A DNA stretch of 64,000 nt from PALSA-693 sp963729695 (GCA_963729695.1 CAVSOT010000011.1:124001-188000), one strand, 5' to 3'. Counted from the stretch's first letter, positions 1-9,519 are shown. Made by a program: numbers and translations. The notes: generated from the letters alone by a model not told the origin.

Positions 1-789
1 CGGCAACGGCTGGCCCTTCCCGGCGCGTTGTCGGAGATCGACTTCGTGCACAACGGGGAGAGGGCCTGGTATTACGACAGCACCACGGACACCGTCACGG
101 ACTATGTCCTCGGCTCGGGTACGGGGTCGAACCAGGCCACCGGCCGAGCTCATTCCGATACGACGCCTCTGACCCCTGATGAGATGGCCGAAAGGCTGCT
201 CTCCCATCTGAGCCCGACCACCCACGTAACGGTGGCCTCGCCCGTGTATGTCGCCGGCCGCCCCACGTACCAATTGCTCCTCGCCCCCGCCCCCGGCACC
301 AAGGACGCGGCCGCGTCGACGATCGGCCATATCGCCATCGCGGTCGACGCGGCCACGGGTATGCCGTTACGGGTGGCGGTGCTGGCCAAGGGCCAGTCCG
401 CACCGACACTGGAGATCGGCTTCACATCCGTGTCCTTCTCCACGCCGTCCGCCCGCGAGTTTCGACCGCTATCGGGCTCGACGGTCCGCACCCAAACGCT
501 CCGTGGATCGGGTCCGGTCGGGCTCCTCGGCGCCGGGCTGCGAAGCCTGGACCCGCCCGGGCTGGTGGGCTCAGGCTGGGGTGCGGTGGTCAGGCTCGAC
601 GGCGCCCGGCTCAATCGGACCCTGTGGCGGCTGCTCGATGGGTCCACCCCGGTGAGCGGTGCCTTCGGCTCCGGCTTCCTCGTGCAGACCCCCCTGCTCA
701 ACGCGTTGTTCCTTCCCAACGGGACGCTCCTCGCTGGATTCGTTACCCCCTCGGCGCTGGAGGCGGTCGCTGCGAGTAGCTCCCGCTGA
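1..789 (+). CDS. LolA/RseB-like lipoprotein-carrier-type protein (5' truncated)
   Basis: The reading frame is open from base 1, so the gene begins upstream of the window and only its last 262 codons are present. The visible part is rich in short beta-strand-like segments, as in LolA/RseB-fold proteins (DUF2092-type) of actinobacteria, which are exported and sit outside the membrane. In actinobacteria such genes often lie directly upstream of an ABC exporter, and here an ATP-binding subunit starts 22 bases after the stop, so co-transcription is likely. The signal peptide and N-terminus cannot be seen. Assignment rests on overall sequence character and context rather than on a catalytic motif. 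Confidence 0.6.
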   Translation, partial: RQRLALPGALSEIDFVHNGERAWYYDSTTDTVTDYVLGSGTGSNQATGRAHSDTTPLTPDEMAERLLSHLSPTTHVTVASPVYVAGRPTYQLLLAPAPGTKDAAASTIGHIAIAVDAATGMPLRVAVLAKGQSAPTLEIGFTSVSFSTPSAREFRPLSGSTVRTQTLRGSGPVGLLGAGLRSLDPPGLVGSGWGAVVRLDGARLNRTLWRLLDGSTPVSGAFGSGFLVQTPLLNALFLPNGTLLAGFVTPSALEAVAASSSR

Positions 790-811
790 CGGGCCCGCCG
801 CCACGATAAGA

Positions 812-1756
812 GTGTCCGGAGCCCCGCTCGCCATCGCCACTCGCGGGCTGACCAAACGATTCGGTTCGGTCGCCGCGGTCGACGACGTCGACCTGCGGGT
901 CCCGGCCGGTGCCGTCTTCGGATTCCTCGGGCCGAACGGATCGGGTAAGACCACGACCATCCGAATGCTCATGGGCCTGATCAACCCGACGTCCGGGACT
1001 TGCGAACTACTCGGTCAGCCGATTCCCACCGGGGCGGACATCGCGCTCCCGAAGGTCGGCTCCCTGATAGAAGGACCGGCCTTCTACCCGTGGCTCAGCG
1101 GGCGGGAGAACCTGCTCCGCCTCGACCGGGCCGGTCCTGATGGCCGGCGCACCACCCGACCGCAACGCGTCGACGACGCCCTGGCTCGAGTCGGATTGAG
1201 TGCGGCGGCCGCGAAGAAGTACCGGGCTTATTCGCTCGGCATGCGCCAGCGTCTGGGCCTGGCCGCGACCCTGCTCCGCCCGAGGGAGCTGCTCGTGCTC
1301 GACGAACCCACGAACGGTATGGATCCGCAAGGCACCCGTGAGATCCGCCACCTCGTCCAGGATCTTGCCCGCGACGGGACGACGGTGTTCCTGTCCAGCC
1401 ATCTCCTCTCGGAGATCGACCAGATCTGCTCCCACGCCGGTGTGATGTCCAAAGGGCACCTGGTGACCCAGGGGACGCTTTCGGAGCTGCGTCGAGCCGG
1501 GCAGTCCCACCTGGTGGTCGAGGTGGACGACCCCGGTGTGGCCCGCCAGGTCCTGGCCCGCCTCGGTCTCGCCGATGCCGAGCTGGACCCGGCGACCGGA
1601 GCTCTGTCCGTTGTCCTGGACGGGCAACTGCCCGAGACGTGCAACCGGGAGCTGGTCCTCGCCGGGGTGGCGGTCCGGGCTCTCAACGTGCAACGGCCCA
1701 GCCTCGAAGACTGGTACGTCGACCTGACGGGCGAGGGCTTCGATGTCGACCACTAG
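812..1756 (+). CDS. ABC transporter ATP-binding protein
   Basis: ATPase subunit of an ABC exporter. From the GTG at 812 the protein is 314 aa. Walker A (GPNGSGKT) is at residues 40-47, followed by a signature region YSLGMRQRLGLA and Walker B with the D-loop (LLVLDEPTNGMDPQG), then the switch histidine in SSHLL. Open sequence in frame extends upstream into the previous gene, but homology begins only around ATRGLTKRFG, which supports the 812 start. The C-terminal 90 residues are the usual variable domain of drug/lipid-export ATPases. It pairs with the permease at 1847. The substrate cannot be told from sequence. Confidence 0.9.
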   Translation: MSGAPLAIATRGLTKRFGSVAAVDDVDLRVPAGAVFGFLGPNGSGKTTTIRMLMGLINPTSGTCELLGQPIPTGADIALPKVGSLIEGPAFYPWLSGRENLLRLDRAGPDGRRTTRPQRVDDALARVGLSAAAAKKYRAYSLGMRQRLGLAATLLRPRELLVLDEPTNGMDPQGTREIRHLVQDLARDGTTVFLSSHLLSEIDQICSHAGVMSKGHLVTQGTLSELRRAGQSHLVVEVDDPGVARQVLARLGLADAELDPATGALSVVLDGQLPETCNRELVLAGVAVRALNVQRPSLEDWYVDLTGEGFDVDH

Positions 1757-1846
1757 CTGTCTGGGGGGCCGCGCCGGCCCATCGCCCCGGCCGGCCATGC
1801 GCCGCGCCGGTCGTCCGGCCAACACCTTCCTCGAGGATGCCCGCCG

Positions 1847-2647
1847 ATGGTGATCGGTGAGCTGTGGGCCTTGTTCCGGCGAACCCGCATTCGGGTGCTT
1901 CTGGTCGTCCTGTTCGCCATTCCCGTGTTCCTCGCGGTAGCCGTCCGGCTGTCCGGTGGTCCCGAAGCCGGCAATGGGCCCGCGTTTGTCGACCGGGTGT
2001 CGCACAATGGCGTGTTCGCCGCGCTCGCCGGCCTGACCGTGACGATCACCTTCTTCCTGCCCTTGACGGTCTCGATCGTCGCGGGCGACACCATCGCCGG
2101 GGAGGCGAGCCTCGGCACGCTGCGCTACCTCCTCACCCGTCCGGCGGGTCGCACCCGACTGTTGTTGGTGAAAGGGCTATCCACCGCGGCCTTCTGCGTC
2201 GCTGCAGCTGTCACCGTCGCGGCGGGCGGTCTCCTGGCCGGCGTCGCGCTCTTCCCGATCGGCAACCTGGTATCGCTATCGGGCACGACACTTTCCCTTG
2301 GGTCGGGGATTCTGCGGACGTTCGCCGCCGCTGGAATCGTGGGGGCGTCGTTGTTGGGTTTAGGGGCGATCGGATTGTTCGTCTCGACCCTCACCGACGT
2401 CCCGGTCGGGGCCATGGCGGCCACGGTCGGGTTGGCGGTGCTTTCCGCCATTCTCGACAGCGTGTCGCAGGTGGCGTCGATCCACCCGTGGCTCCTGACC
2501 CACTACTGGCTGTCGTTCGCCGACCTGCTGAGAACCCCGGTCAACTGGCACAACGTCATCGCGGATCTCCGACTCCAAGCCGGGTACGTCGTGGTCTTCG
2601 GTCTCGCCGCGTGGGCCCGGTTCAGCACCAAGGACGTGCTGGCCTGA
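1847..2647 (+). CDS. ABC-2 type transporter permease
   Basis: Integral membrane permease of 266 aa, partner of the ATPase that ends 90 bases upstream. Several hydrophobic segments are visible: one near residues 15-33 (LLVVLFAIPVFLAVAV), then others near 55-80, 105-125, 155-180, 190-210 and at the C-terminus. The motif GEASLGTLRYLLTRPAGR after the second segment is typical of ABC-2 permeases, which carry this cytoplasmic coupling stretch. Together with the upstream ATPase and the LolA-like protein it forms a probable three-gene exporter operon. Substrate unknown. Confidence 0.88.
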   Translation: MVIGELWALFRRTRIRVLLVVLFAIPVFLAVAVRLSGGPEAGNGPAFVDRVSHNGVFAALAGLTVTITFFLPLTVSIVAGDTIAGEASLGTLRYLLTRPAGRTRLLLVKGLSTAAFCVAAAVTVAAGGLLAGVALFPIGNLVSLSGTTLSLGSGILRTFAAAGIVGASLLGLGAIGLFVSTLTDVPVGAMAATVGLAVLSAILDSVSQVASIHPWLLTHYWLSFADLLRTPVNWHNVIADLRLQAGYVVVFGLAAWARFSTKDVLA

Positions 2648-2679
2648 GCCCCACCAGCCCGTCGCGGTCGCCGGAACCG

Positions 2680-3129
2680 TTATCCGCGACGCCGGGTGAA
2701 CCAGGTGCTCAGCAACTCCGCCGCCTCCGCCCCGCACACTCCGCCAGTCACTTCGATCTCGTGGTTGAGACGAGGGTCAACGCACAGGTTGTAGAGCGAG
2801 CCGCAGGAGCCGGCCTTGGGGTCGGCCGCGCCGAAGACCAACCGCCGGACCCGGGCGGCAACCAGGGCACCCGCACACATCGGGCACGGCTCGAGGGTGA
2901 CGTAGACAGTCGCCTCCGAGAGCCGCCACGAGCGCAACTCGGATGCCGCTTGGCGGAGGGCCAGGATCTCGGCGTGGGCGGTTGGATCGTCATCGGCTTC
3001 CCGTTGATTGCCCGCGGCGGCGATGACGCGACCGTCCACCACCACGACCGCCCCCACGGGCACCTCTCCCCTGGAGCCCGCCTGCTCCGCTTCGAGGAGA
3101 GCCAGTTCCATGGCAGCCGTGTCGTCCAC
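2680..3129 (-). CDS. tadA: tRNA-specific adenosine-34 deaminase TadA
   Basis: Zinc-dependent deaminase that converts A34 to inosine in the wobble position of tRNA-Arg(ACG); cytoplasmic. At 149 aa it has the usual family length. The zinc and proton-shuttle motif HAE is at residues 52-54 and the second zinc motif PCPMC at 81-85 (Cys82 and Cys85). The segment GEVPVGAVVVVDG near the N-terminus is family typical. It is the last gene of a minus-strand run (5419 to 2680) and faces the ABC exporter operon tail to tail with only 32 bases between the stops. Confidence 0.93.
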   Translation of the reverse strand: MDDTAAMELALLEAEQAGSRGEVPVGAVVVVDGRVIAAAGNQREADDDPTAHAEILALRQAASELRSWRLSEATVYVTLEPCPMCAGALVAARVRRLVFGAADPKAGSCGSLYNLCVDPRLNHEIEVTGGVCGAEAAELLSTWFTRRRG

Positions 3130-3188
3130 GGCAGCACCGTAGCGCCGTGGCGGCGCTCAGCGGCGCAGGACGGACCTCGGTCAGGCTG

Positions 3189-3566
3189 TCACTCGCGCCC
3201 TACGGGCCAACGAGCCTCGGTCACGGCACCGCCATGGACCTCGATCGCGACCACGACGCCGGTCGGGTCTCCACCCCGGCGGCGCAACTCGTACCGGCCG
3301 GTGGCGAGGGACTCGAAGACGCCGGCATACGTCGTTCGCGACGCCAGGCGCCGAGGTCGAACCGCCGTGTGGGTGCCGTCCCAAGGGCTTCCGGCCCGAC
3401 GGATCTCGATCTCGGAGCCGTCGAAGTCGGCGTCGACATACACCACGGCCGCCCCGACCGCACCGCCGATATCGAGCACCACGGTCCCGGGCTCGCTGGT
3501 ACCCGGGCGGCGCCCTTCGTCAAAGGCCTCGTCCTTACCGGACGGATTCTGGGTGGATGGGCGCAC
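3189..3566 (-). CDS. Conserved hypothetical protein, small beta-rich domain
   Basis: A 125-aa protein if the GTG at 3566 is used. That start lies two bases past the stop of the DUF4331 gene, so the two are probably translationally coupled; a longer reading frame starting at 3659 would overlap DUF4331 by 90 bases and is less likely. The conserved-looking part is residues about 30-120 (VVLDIGGAVGAAVVYVD, then FESLATGRYELRRRG and a C-terminal GGAVTEARWP). I recall similar small actinobacterial proteins of unknown function but cannot name a family. No signal peptide or membrane segment is visible. Confidence 0.6.
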   Translation of the reverse strand: MRPSTQNPSGKDEAFDEGRRPGTSEPGTVVLDIGGAVGAAVVYVDADFDGSEIEIRRAGSPWDGTHTAVRPRRLASRTTYAGVFESLATGRYELRRRGGDPTGVVVAIEVHGGAVTEARWPVGRE

Positions 3567-3567
3567 G

Positions 3568-4992
3568 TCAGTGGATGGAATAGCCGGAGTGCGGAAGCCC
3601 GAGATACGGGAACGACGAAAGGTAGTGCTCCGTGCCGTTCGCGGTGGTGTCGCTCCCACTGGATGTCAAGCCAAAGGTGACGTCGCCGATGACCGCGTCC
3701 GCGGTGAAGCTGGGGTCGACGAGAGGGAGCGTCGCTCCCGCGATGGCCCGTAGCTCGATGGTGGCGACGTCATCGAAGACCCGCCGGCCATTGGGGAAGC
3801 CTCCGATGTCGTTGCCCAGGAGGCCAAGATTGCTGACGGAGGCCGTCGGCGTCGGCGGGATGGCCACGTTGAGGCGCAGCTCGTCGGCCTGTACACCGGT
3901 GCCCGGGAAGGTGCTGAACGTAATCTTCGGGACCACGCCGTTGGGGATGCCCGTCAACAGGATGGCCACCAGATCCGCCCGGTTCGGGGTGCCGGCGTTG
4001 TAGGCGGACAGGTTCGGGAAGGCGCCCGGATACAGCACCGGCAGGAGCTGGGCCAGCTCGGGGTTGGTGAACCGGGGCAGGAAACGGTTGTCGTCCTTGG
4101 GCGGCAGCTTGTTCCAACGGTCCTTGTTGGCCAGGGCGATGATGACCTCGTTGACGAGGGGATTGCCCAAGCGGGACACTTGTACGAATGGGCCGCTCCA
4201 GGTCCCTTCGGCCGTGTCTTCGGCGATGTGGACCTTCTGCCTGCTGGCGGACGTCCAGACGCCGAGGATCGCCTTCGGATCGGTCACGCTGGTCGGAACC
4301 ATCCGGTCAGCGGTCAGCTGGGCGATGGGGACTCTCAGGGCCAAGGAGTGGACGTTGACCTTGTCGGTCGAGTTCACCCCCGGCATGTTGTGCAGCATCG
4401 GGAACCCAAACGTGGCGTGGGCGGGAGCCAGCGGCCGGAGGATCCCGAGATCGAATACTGCGCCCAGATCGACATAAAAGCCTTCCGCCCGCTGGCCCGC
4501 GAAGACCTCCCCGGTGAACCCTTTGGTGCTGAAGGAATGGATGGCGGCGTTGGCCAGCCGGACGTAGTTGGACGTGGAGATGGGCCCGATGTTGCACGGC
4601 GGGCACGGCAGGTTCGTGCCGAGCACGGTGCTCCCGGACGAGTCGACGCGCGTCAGCGTGTACGTTTGCCGGCGGTTCCAGTTGGGGTCGGTCAACGACG
4701 TGATCGGGCCGGTGTTGTAGAGGAAGGTGTTGGGGTTGGTATTGACACTGGTAAACCGGAACTCGTAGCTGACGTCCGCCACACCATCACCGTCATTGTC
4801 GATGTGGATGGCGTATAGGAGGGTATGGCCGAACTCGTAAAAGTTCGGGCCGCCGTCAGGATGCTGCAGCGGGATGTAGTTGGCGATCAGGGTGACGGTG
4901 TCGGGCTGGTCGGGACTGACGAAGGCGTAGACGTCGGTGCTGTCGGCGACGGGATGTTTGCTGATCTCCGGGGCTTCTCGGTGCGAAGACAT
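3568..4992 (-). CDS. DUF4331 family protein
   Basis: 474-aa protein beginning MSSHREAPEISKHPVADSTD, the hallmark N-terminus of DUF4331, followed by VYAFVSPDQPDTVTLIANY. Residues 65-75 (DNDGDGVADVS) resemble a calcium-binding loop. No signal peptide is visible. A GAGAGG-like ribosome site lies about 9 bases before the ATG. The function of the family is not established. It follows a small Tat-signal protein by 43 bases and precedes the 125-aa gene by one base, so the three are likely one transcript. The molecular role remains unknown. Confidence 0.88.
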   Translation of the reverse strand: MSSHREAPEISKHPVADSTDVYAFVSPDQPDTVTLIANYIPLQHPDGGPNFYEFGHTLLYAIHIDNDGDGVADVSYEFRFTSVNTNPNTFLYNTGPITSLTDPNWNRRQTYTLTRVDSSGSTVLGTNLPCPPCNIGPISTSNYVRLANAAIHSFSTKGFTGEVFAGQRAEGFYVDLGAVFDLGILRPLAPAHATFGFPMLHNMPGVNSTDKVNVHSLALRVPIAQLTADRMVPTSVTDPKAILGVWTSASRQKVHIAEDTAEGTWSGPFVQVSRLGNPLVNEVIIALANKDRWNKLPPKDDNRFLPRFTNPELAQLLPVLYPGAFPNLSAYNAGTPNRADLVAILLTGIPNGVVPKITFSTFPGTGVQADELRLNVAIPPTPTASVSNLGLLGNDIGGFPNGRRVFDDVATIELRAIAGATLPLVDPSFTADAVIGDVTFGLTSSGSDTTANGTEHYLSSFPYLGLPHSGYSIH

Positions 4993-5035
4993 AGGTCGAA
5001 CCTCTCTCGGAACAGTCGATGATTACGGCGTGTGT

Positions 5036-5419
5036 TCAGCGGGATGCGCGGAGGATCCGGGACGCCAGGGCCGGATCCCGGTAGGGGATTTCCCGCTCGC
5101 CTACGTACAGGCTCATTTCTCCGGATTGAAGGTCTTTGACGTGGAGCACGAGCGGCTCGGCCAACGTGCCGGCTTCCACCTCCGACGTGTCCGTTGCCGC
5201 GGCCTCTGCGCCTGAGCTGTCGGGAGCAATCTCCGAGATCAGCGTAGGCAGGCCAGGCACGACGCTCAGCAGCCCGGCGGCGGCGACGGTCAGCGAACTT
5301 CCCTTCAGAAATGTCCTCCGACTGACGTCGGTACCGAGGGGCGGCACCGACTCACCGTCGGTGAGCTGGCCGGGGTCTGGTGTCGAGGCGCGATGGCCAC
5401 GGGACCTCAATGCACTCAC
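5036..5419 (-). CDS. Small Tat-exported hypothetical protein
   Basis: 127 aa from a GTG start. Residues about 33-60 form a twin-arginine signal (SRRTFLKGSSLTVAAAGLL), so the mature part of roughly 60-70 residues should be exported folded. The remainder contains no motif I recognise; it ends in a charged stretch (LYVGEREIPYRDPALASRI). Because it is the first gene of the DUF4331 cluster, it may be an exported partner of DUF4331. This link is inferred from position only. Confidence 0.65.
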   Translation of the reverse strand: MSALRSRGHRASTPDPGQLTDGESVPPLGTDVSRRTFLKGSSLTVAAAGLLSVVPGLPTLISEIAPDSSGAEAAATDTSEVEAGTLAEPLVLHVKDLQSGEMSLYVGEREIPYRDPALASRILRASR

Positions 5420-5851
5420 ATGCGCCCCTTTGGCGGGTTCGGACCGGATCCCCTAGGACCCAATGCCGGGTTCGGTTGACACCTCGATTACGGAGCCGAC
5501 GCCCGTCGGGATGACGATAGGGGTGACCGTCTTTTGGTTGGTGCGCCCGGCGGGGACACCGCCGTCGGCTGACGTCATGGGCCCGATCCGCTTTGGGGGC
5601 TGCGCCGGGGCGCCTTGGTCCATTCCACTAACAAAAACGCGGCGCGAGCAGACATTTGCGAATCAAGGCGCGCCCGCGACAGTGTCTCTGCTCCGCCACG
5701 GGCCCCGGAGCCGCTGTCTCCCCGCCGTGTGGACCGGCCTTGACCGACGCCATCCCCCCACTCTTGGCCGATTTGACCGCCCCACCGGGTTTTCCCCTTC
5801 CAGGACAGATCTCGGCCGGTCTCGGCCCGCTTGCTCCTAAAGTCCTCCCCA
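5420..5851. other. Intergenic region between divergent genes
   Basis: About 430 bases separate the Tat-protein gene (minus) from the DUF664 gene (plus), so promoters in both directions should lie here. I see no convincing -35/-10 pair, hairpin, repeat or small gene. Open frames present in this stretch have no protein-like composition. Confidence 0.4.
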
Positions 5852-6334
5852 GTGCCCGAGCGCCGAGATACGCCCTTGCCGGGGGGCAACCCGGACGAGC
5901 GAGAACTATTGCTGAGCTGGTTGGGTTACCTGCGAATATCGGTGATGAGCAAGCTTGACGGCCTCGACGAACAGGCCGCGCACTGGACATCTGGGGAGGG
6001 CGTGCTCTCGATGGTGGGGATTATCAACCACCTGACTCGCGTGGAATGGCGATGGGTGGACGGCGGCATGCTCGGCGAACCCGTGGTCCGGGAGGAGAGC
6101 GAATTCCACCCCGGCGCCGAGCTCACGGTCCCAGCGACCCTCCGTGCCTACCGGCTCAGGGCGGAGACGACAGACGCCTACGTCCGATCGGCACCCTCCC
6201 TCGCCGAGCCGTGTGGCCGCAAGAAGGGCACCGACTTGCGCTGGGTGCTTCTGCACTTGATCAACGAGACCGCACGGCACGCCGGTCACGCCGATGCCAC
6301 CCGGCAACGAATTGATGGTCTGACCGGGGAGTGA
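5852..6334 (+). CDS. DinB-type protein, DUF664 family
   Basis: 160 aa from the GTG at 5852; an upstream in-frame start at 5831 would add seven residues (MLLKSSP) that do not look conserved. The sequence DERELLLSWLGYLRISVMSKLDGL and then GIINHLTRVEWRWVDGGM, with HLINETARHAGHADATR near the C-terminus, matches DUF664, a DinB-like four-helix bundle. The spaced histidines (in NHL, and in the two RHAGH/HAD positions) are the likely metal-binding triad. The enzymatic role of most members is unknown; some relatives are thiol-dependent transferases. Confidence 0.78.
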   Translation: MPERRDTPLPGGNPDERELLLSWLGYLRISVMSKLDGLDEQAAHWTSGEGVLSMVGIINHLTRVEWRWVDGGMLGEPVVREESEFHPGAELTVPATLRAYRLRAETTDAYVRSAPSLAEPCGRKKGTDLRWVLLHLINETARHAGHADATRQRIDGLTGE

Positions 6335-6416
6335 GCAGCCGCGTGGTGGGTTGTCTCCCGGGGCGGCCTGGCGGCGGCTAGGTCCTCAGGGCCGCTGTCC
6401 GGTCGGTCGTTTGGTG

Positions 6417-9233
6417 CTAGCCGATCGAGCCGCCCACCACGGGAGATCGCAGGGCGGCCGGTACCTGCGGCAACGACCCCAGGAACGGCGCATCGCCGAA
6501 GCAGAACACACCCCCGTCGGCGGCGAACATCGTGTACCCGAGGCCCGTAGGCGTCGGGCTCAAGGATCGGACGGGCTGGAACGGATGGACGTGCATCGCC
6601 GGCAGCGAACCCTCGTAGGGGGCGCCTCCCATGGCGAAGACGCCGCCGTCGGCGCCGACCAGCCAGTAGCCGGGACCGAGAGGGTTGGCCGACATGCCGA
6701 CAACGGGGGCGTCCAGGTGGGCGTGCAGGCTGGGTACGGAACCCTGGAAGGGTGCGCCTCCGAAGCAGAACACGCCCCCGTCGGCGCCGACCAGCCAGTA
6801 GCCCGAGCCGTCAGGGTTGGCCACGATGCCGACTATGGGGGCGTCCAGGTGGGCGTGCTGGCTGGGTACGGAACCCATGAAGGGTGCGCCTCCGAAGCCG
6901 AAGACGCCGCCGTCGGCGCCGACCAGCCAGTAGCCGGGGCCGTTGGGGTTGGCCGCGATGCCGACGATGGGAGCGGCCGGGTGGGCGTGCTGGCTGGGCA
7001 GCGAGCCGAGGAACGGGGCGCCTCCCACGGTGAAGATGCCGCCGTCGGCTCCGACCAGCCACGAGCCCGAGCCGTTACTTGGGGCCAGGCCCACGATCGG
7101 GGCTACGGGGTTGAAAGCCGGCGATATGGAGAGCGCTCCAGATCGGTAGTTGAAAAACGTGCCATTTTCCTCGACCACGTCGTACGAGCCAGGGACCTGC
7201 GGCAGCGTGACGTCGAGGGTGAAGCGCTCGACGTCGGTGCCGTCCGCGTTGGTGGCGGTCCAGGTGAGCGGGTACGTGCCCAACGTGTTCAGGGCCGCGG
7301 TGCCTTCGATGGTCGCGGTCCCGTCGGTGCCGGTCACGACCCGGATCCCCGCGGGCAGGCGGCCCGACTCGGTGAGGGTCGGCGTGGGGGAGCCCACGCT
7401 TCGGACGGTAAAGCTAAACGGCTGGTGTTCCATGGCGGTAGCAGAACCGCCGGTGAGGATGTCCGGTCGGGTGCGCACGGTGAGGGTGGCGGCGTGGGTC
7501 GTGGCGTCGGACGCGATGCCGTTACTGAACACCGCCCGGTAGTCATCCCCGTTATTCGCCTGCGTGGCGGTGAAGCTGTACGTGTCCGACGTGGCTCCCG
7601 TGATGTCAGAGAAACTTGAGCCCCCATTCGTCGAGACCTGCCATTGCACGGTCGGGGACGGGAAGCCGGTAGCCGCGGCGGAGAAGGTCGCCGTGGTGCC
7701 CGAACCGACGATCTGGTTCGCCGGTTGGAGCGTGATCGCCGGAGCCTGATCGACGGTCAGGTTGTAGGTGGCCGGGGTGGCCACTCCCGTCACTGCTGCG
7801 GTGACCGTGACCGGTCCGCCCATCCCTGCTGTGAGGGTGGGGGCGGTGGCGACGCCTTGTGAGTTGGTCATCTCTGTTGTCGTGGAAAGCCCGCCCGGGA
7901 AGGTGGCCGAGCCCGAGGTAACCGTGAACGTCACCGGAGTGTTGGCCAAGGGATTGGTGAACAAGTCGGTGACCGTGGCGCCGAGATCGGTGCCGAAGGC
8001 CTGCCCGGCGTCGGCGGACTGATCGTCACCGGCGCTGGCCGTGACGACGCCGGCCGGGCCGGCCGTGACGTCGAGGGTGGCGGTCGCCGTGAGGGTTCCC
8101 GCGCCCGAGTCGAAGGTGCCGGTGACCGTGTGGGGTCCGGCCAGAGTGGCCGTGCATTGGGAGCCGGCGCATGTCCCGTCTGGTGCGATGGAGAACGTGG
8201 TCTGCGCCGTGACGTCGGCGACGCTGGCGCCCGCGGCGTTGAAAGTGGTGGCGGTGAAGCTCTGCGGCTGGTCGGGGACGATGGGAGCAGGATTGGAAGG
8301 GCTCAGTCCCAGGCTGCTGACCGTCCCGGTCGGCTGGTAGGCGATCGTCACCAGACCATTCGCCCCTTCGCCCCTGCTGCTGACCCCGGACGTGGAGATT
8401 CCCGTCCCCGAGGCATCGGCATGGTTGGTGCCCCCGCCACCGCCGCCGGCGCCGGTATACCCCTCGGCGCCGCTGTCGAAGGAGATCCCGGTGCCGCCGG
8501 AGCCGCCCGCGAATCCGCCGCCGCCGCCCCCGCCGCCGCCGGCAAACCCTAACGGCCCGGTGGTCCCGTTGGTGGACGTCGATCCTCCGGAGGTGCCTCC
8601 TGTGCCTCCTGGCGTCGAACCGCACTTACCCCCGTTGTTGCCGTTCTGCCCGCCGTCGCCCCCGTTCCCTCCGGTCGTGCAGTTGCTTCGGATTCCGCCA
8701 CCGCCACCGCCACCGGCAACGACAAGCACCAGGTTCTCACTGGTGACCACGGCCGAGCCCCCGCCGCCTCCTGCGCCGATGGACGAGAAATCGGAAGCGC
8801 CTCCATTGCCATAACCGAAGGCGCCCTGGAAGTTCCCGCTGTCGCCGCCCACGGTCACGTCGAGCACGTCATTTGGGGTGACGGGGAAGGTCCCGGTTAC
8901 CAGCCCCCCCGAGCCTCCGACCGCGGGTGACCCTTGCCCGGCGGTGGCGCCGTGGCCGCCGTAGGCCGTGATCGTTACCGAACTCACGCCGGAGGGAACA
9001 GAGAACGCTTGGACGCCACCGGTGTAGTTGTAGGTGCACGTGACAGTCCCGCCGACGCTCGCCTGCGCACACCCGGTGGGCAGGGATGCGGAAACCGCCG
9101 CGACCGAAGCCGAAGCCGGGACCGACACCAGGCCCCAAACGACGGCTATGGCGACCGCTCCCAACGAACCGACTCCGCGTACCCGCCTCATTCGTCCGGC
9201 CGCCACGCGGTCCCGCCATCCCTGCCCGCTCAC
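6417..9233 (-). CDS. Large secreted glycine-rich, Ig-like protein with five C-terminal 47-aa repeats
   Basis: 938 aa from the GTG at 9233, chosen because AGGAGG lies five bases upstream; an alternative GTG at 9257 has no such site. An N-terminal signal peptide runs to about residue 43 (LVSVPASAS). Next come a glycine-rich domain (about residues 85-295, with long Gly runs), Ig-like repeats (about 300-690), then five tandem units of about 47 residues at DNA 6423-7110, each with WLVGADGG(V/I)F and GGAPFLGSLP-like parts, expected to form a beta-propeller-like surface structure. It is probably a cell-surface or adhesion protein. Upstream genes are unrelated, and 286 bases without a recognisable feature separate it from the cupin gene. 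Confidence 0.8.
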   Translation of the reverse strand: MSGQGWRDRVAAGRMRRVRGVGSLGAVAIAVVWGLVSVPASASVAAVSASLPTGCAQASVGGTVTCTYNYTGGVQAFSVPSGVSSVTITAYGGHGATAGQGSPAVGGSGGLVTGTFPVTPNDVLDVTVGGDSGNFQGAFGYGNGGASDFSSIGAGGGGGSAVVTSENLVLVVAGGGGGGGIRSNCTTGGNGGDGGQNGNNGGKCGSTPGGTGGTSGGSTSTNGTTGPLGFAGGGGGGGGGFAGGSGGTGISFDSGAEGYTGAGGGGGGTNHADASGTGISTSGVSSRGEGANGLVTIAYQPTGTVSSLGLSPSNPAPIVPDQPQSFTATTFNAAGASVADVTAQTTFSIAPDGTCAGSQCTATLAGPHTVTGTFDSGAGTLTATATLDVTAGPAGVVTASAGDDQSADAGQAFGTDLGATVTDLFTNPLANTPVTFTVTSGSATFPGGLSTTTEMTNSQGVATAPTLTAGMGGPVTVTAAVTGVATPATYNLTVDQAPAITLQPANQIVGSGTTATFSAAATGFPSPTVQWQVSTNGGSSFSDITGATSDTYSFTATQANNGDDYRAVFSNGIASDATTHAATLTVRTRPDILTGGSATAMEHQPFSFTVRSVGSPTPTLTESGRLPAGIRVVTGTDGTATIEGTAALNTLGTYPLTWTATNADGTDVERFTLDVTLPQVPGSYDVVEENGTFFNYRSGALSISPAFNPVAPIVGLAPSNGSGSWLVGADGGIFTVGGAPFLGSLPSQHAHPAAPIVGIAANPNGPGYWLVGADGGVFGFGGAPFMGSVPSQHAHLDAPIVGIVANPDGSGYWLVGADGGVFCFGGAPFQGSVPSLHAHLDAPVVGMSANPLGPGYWLVGADGGVFAMGGAPYEGSLPAMHVHPFQPVRSLSPTPTGLGYTMFAADGGVFCFGDAPFLGSLPQVPAALRSPVVGGSIG

Positions 9234-9519
9234 AGCACCCTCCTGCCACCCGTCCACCCGGCTCGAGGTATCTGAACCGGAGCGACCTTAGCGCCGCCAT
9301 GCGCCGATGGCTACTTTCCTCCCTGAACGCCCCTTTTCCTTTTGGGGGAGGCCTGCTGGGCGTGCGTTCTCGCCGGGGCTCAGACCATCCGACGCCGAAC
9401 GGGTTCACCACAGTGCGTGGTGTGGGATGGCCGTCGCTCCGGCGCCCGATGAAAGACAGGCGATTTCCAATCGACACGTTCCGCTGTTAGGTCGAACCGG
9501 TATTGCAGCTCGGCCGGTT

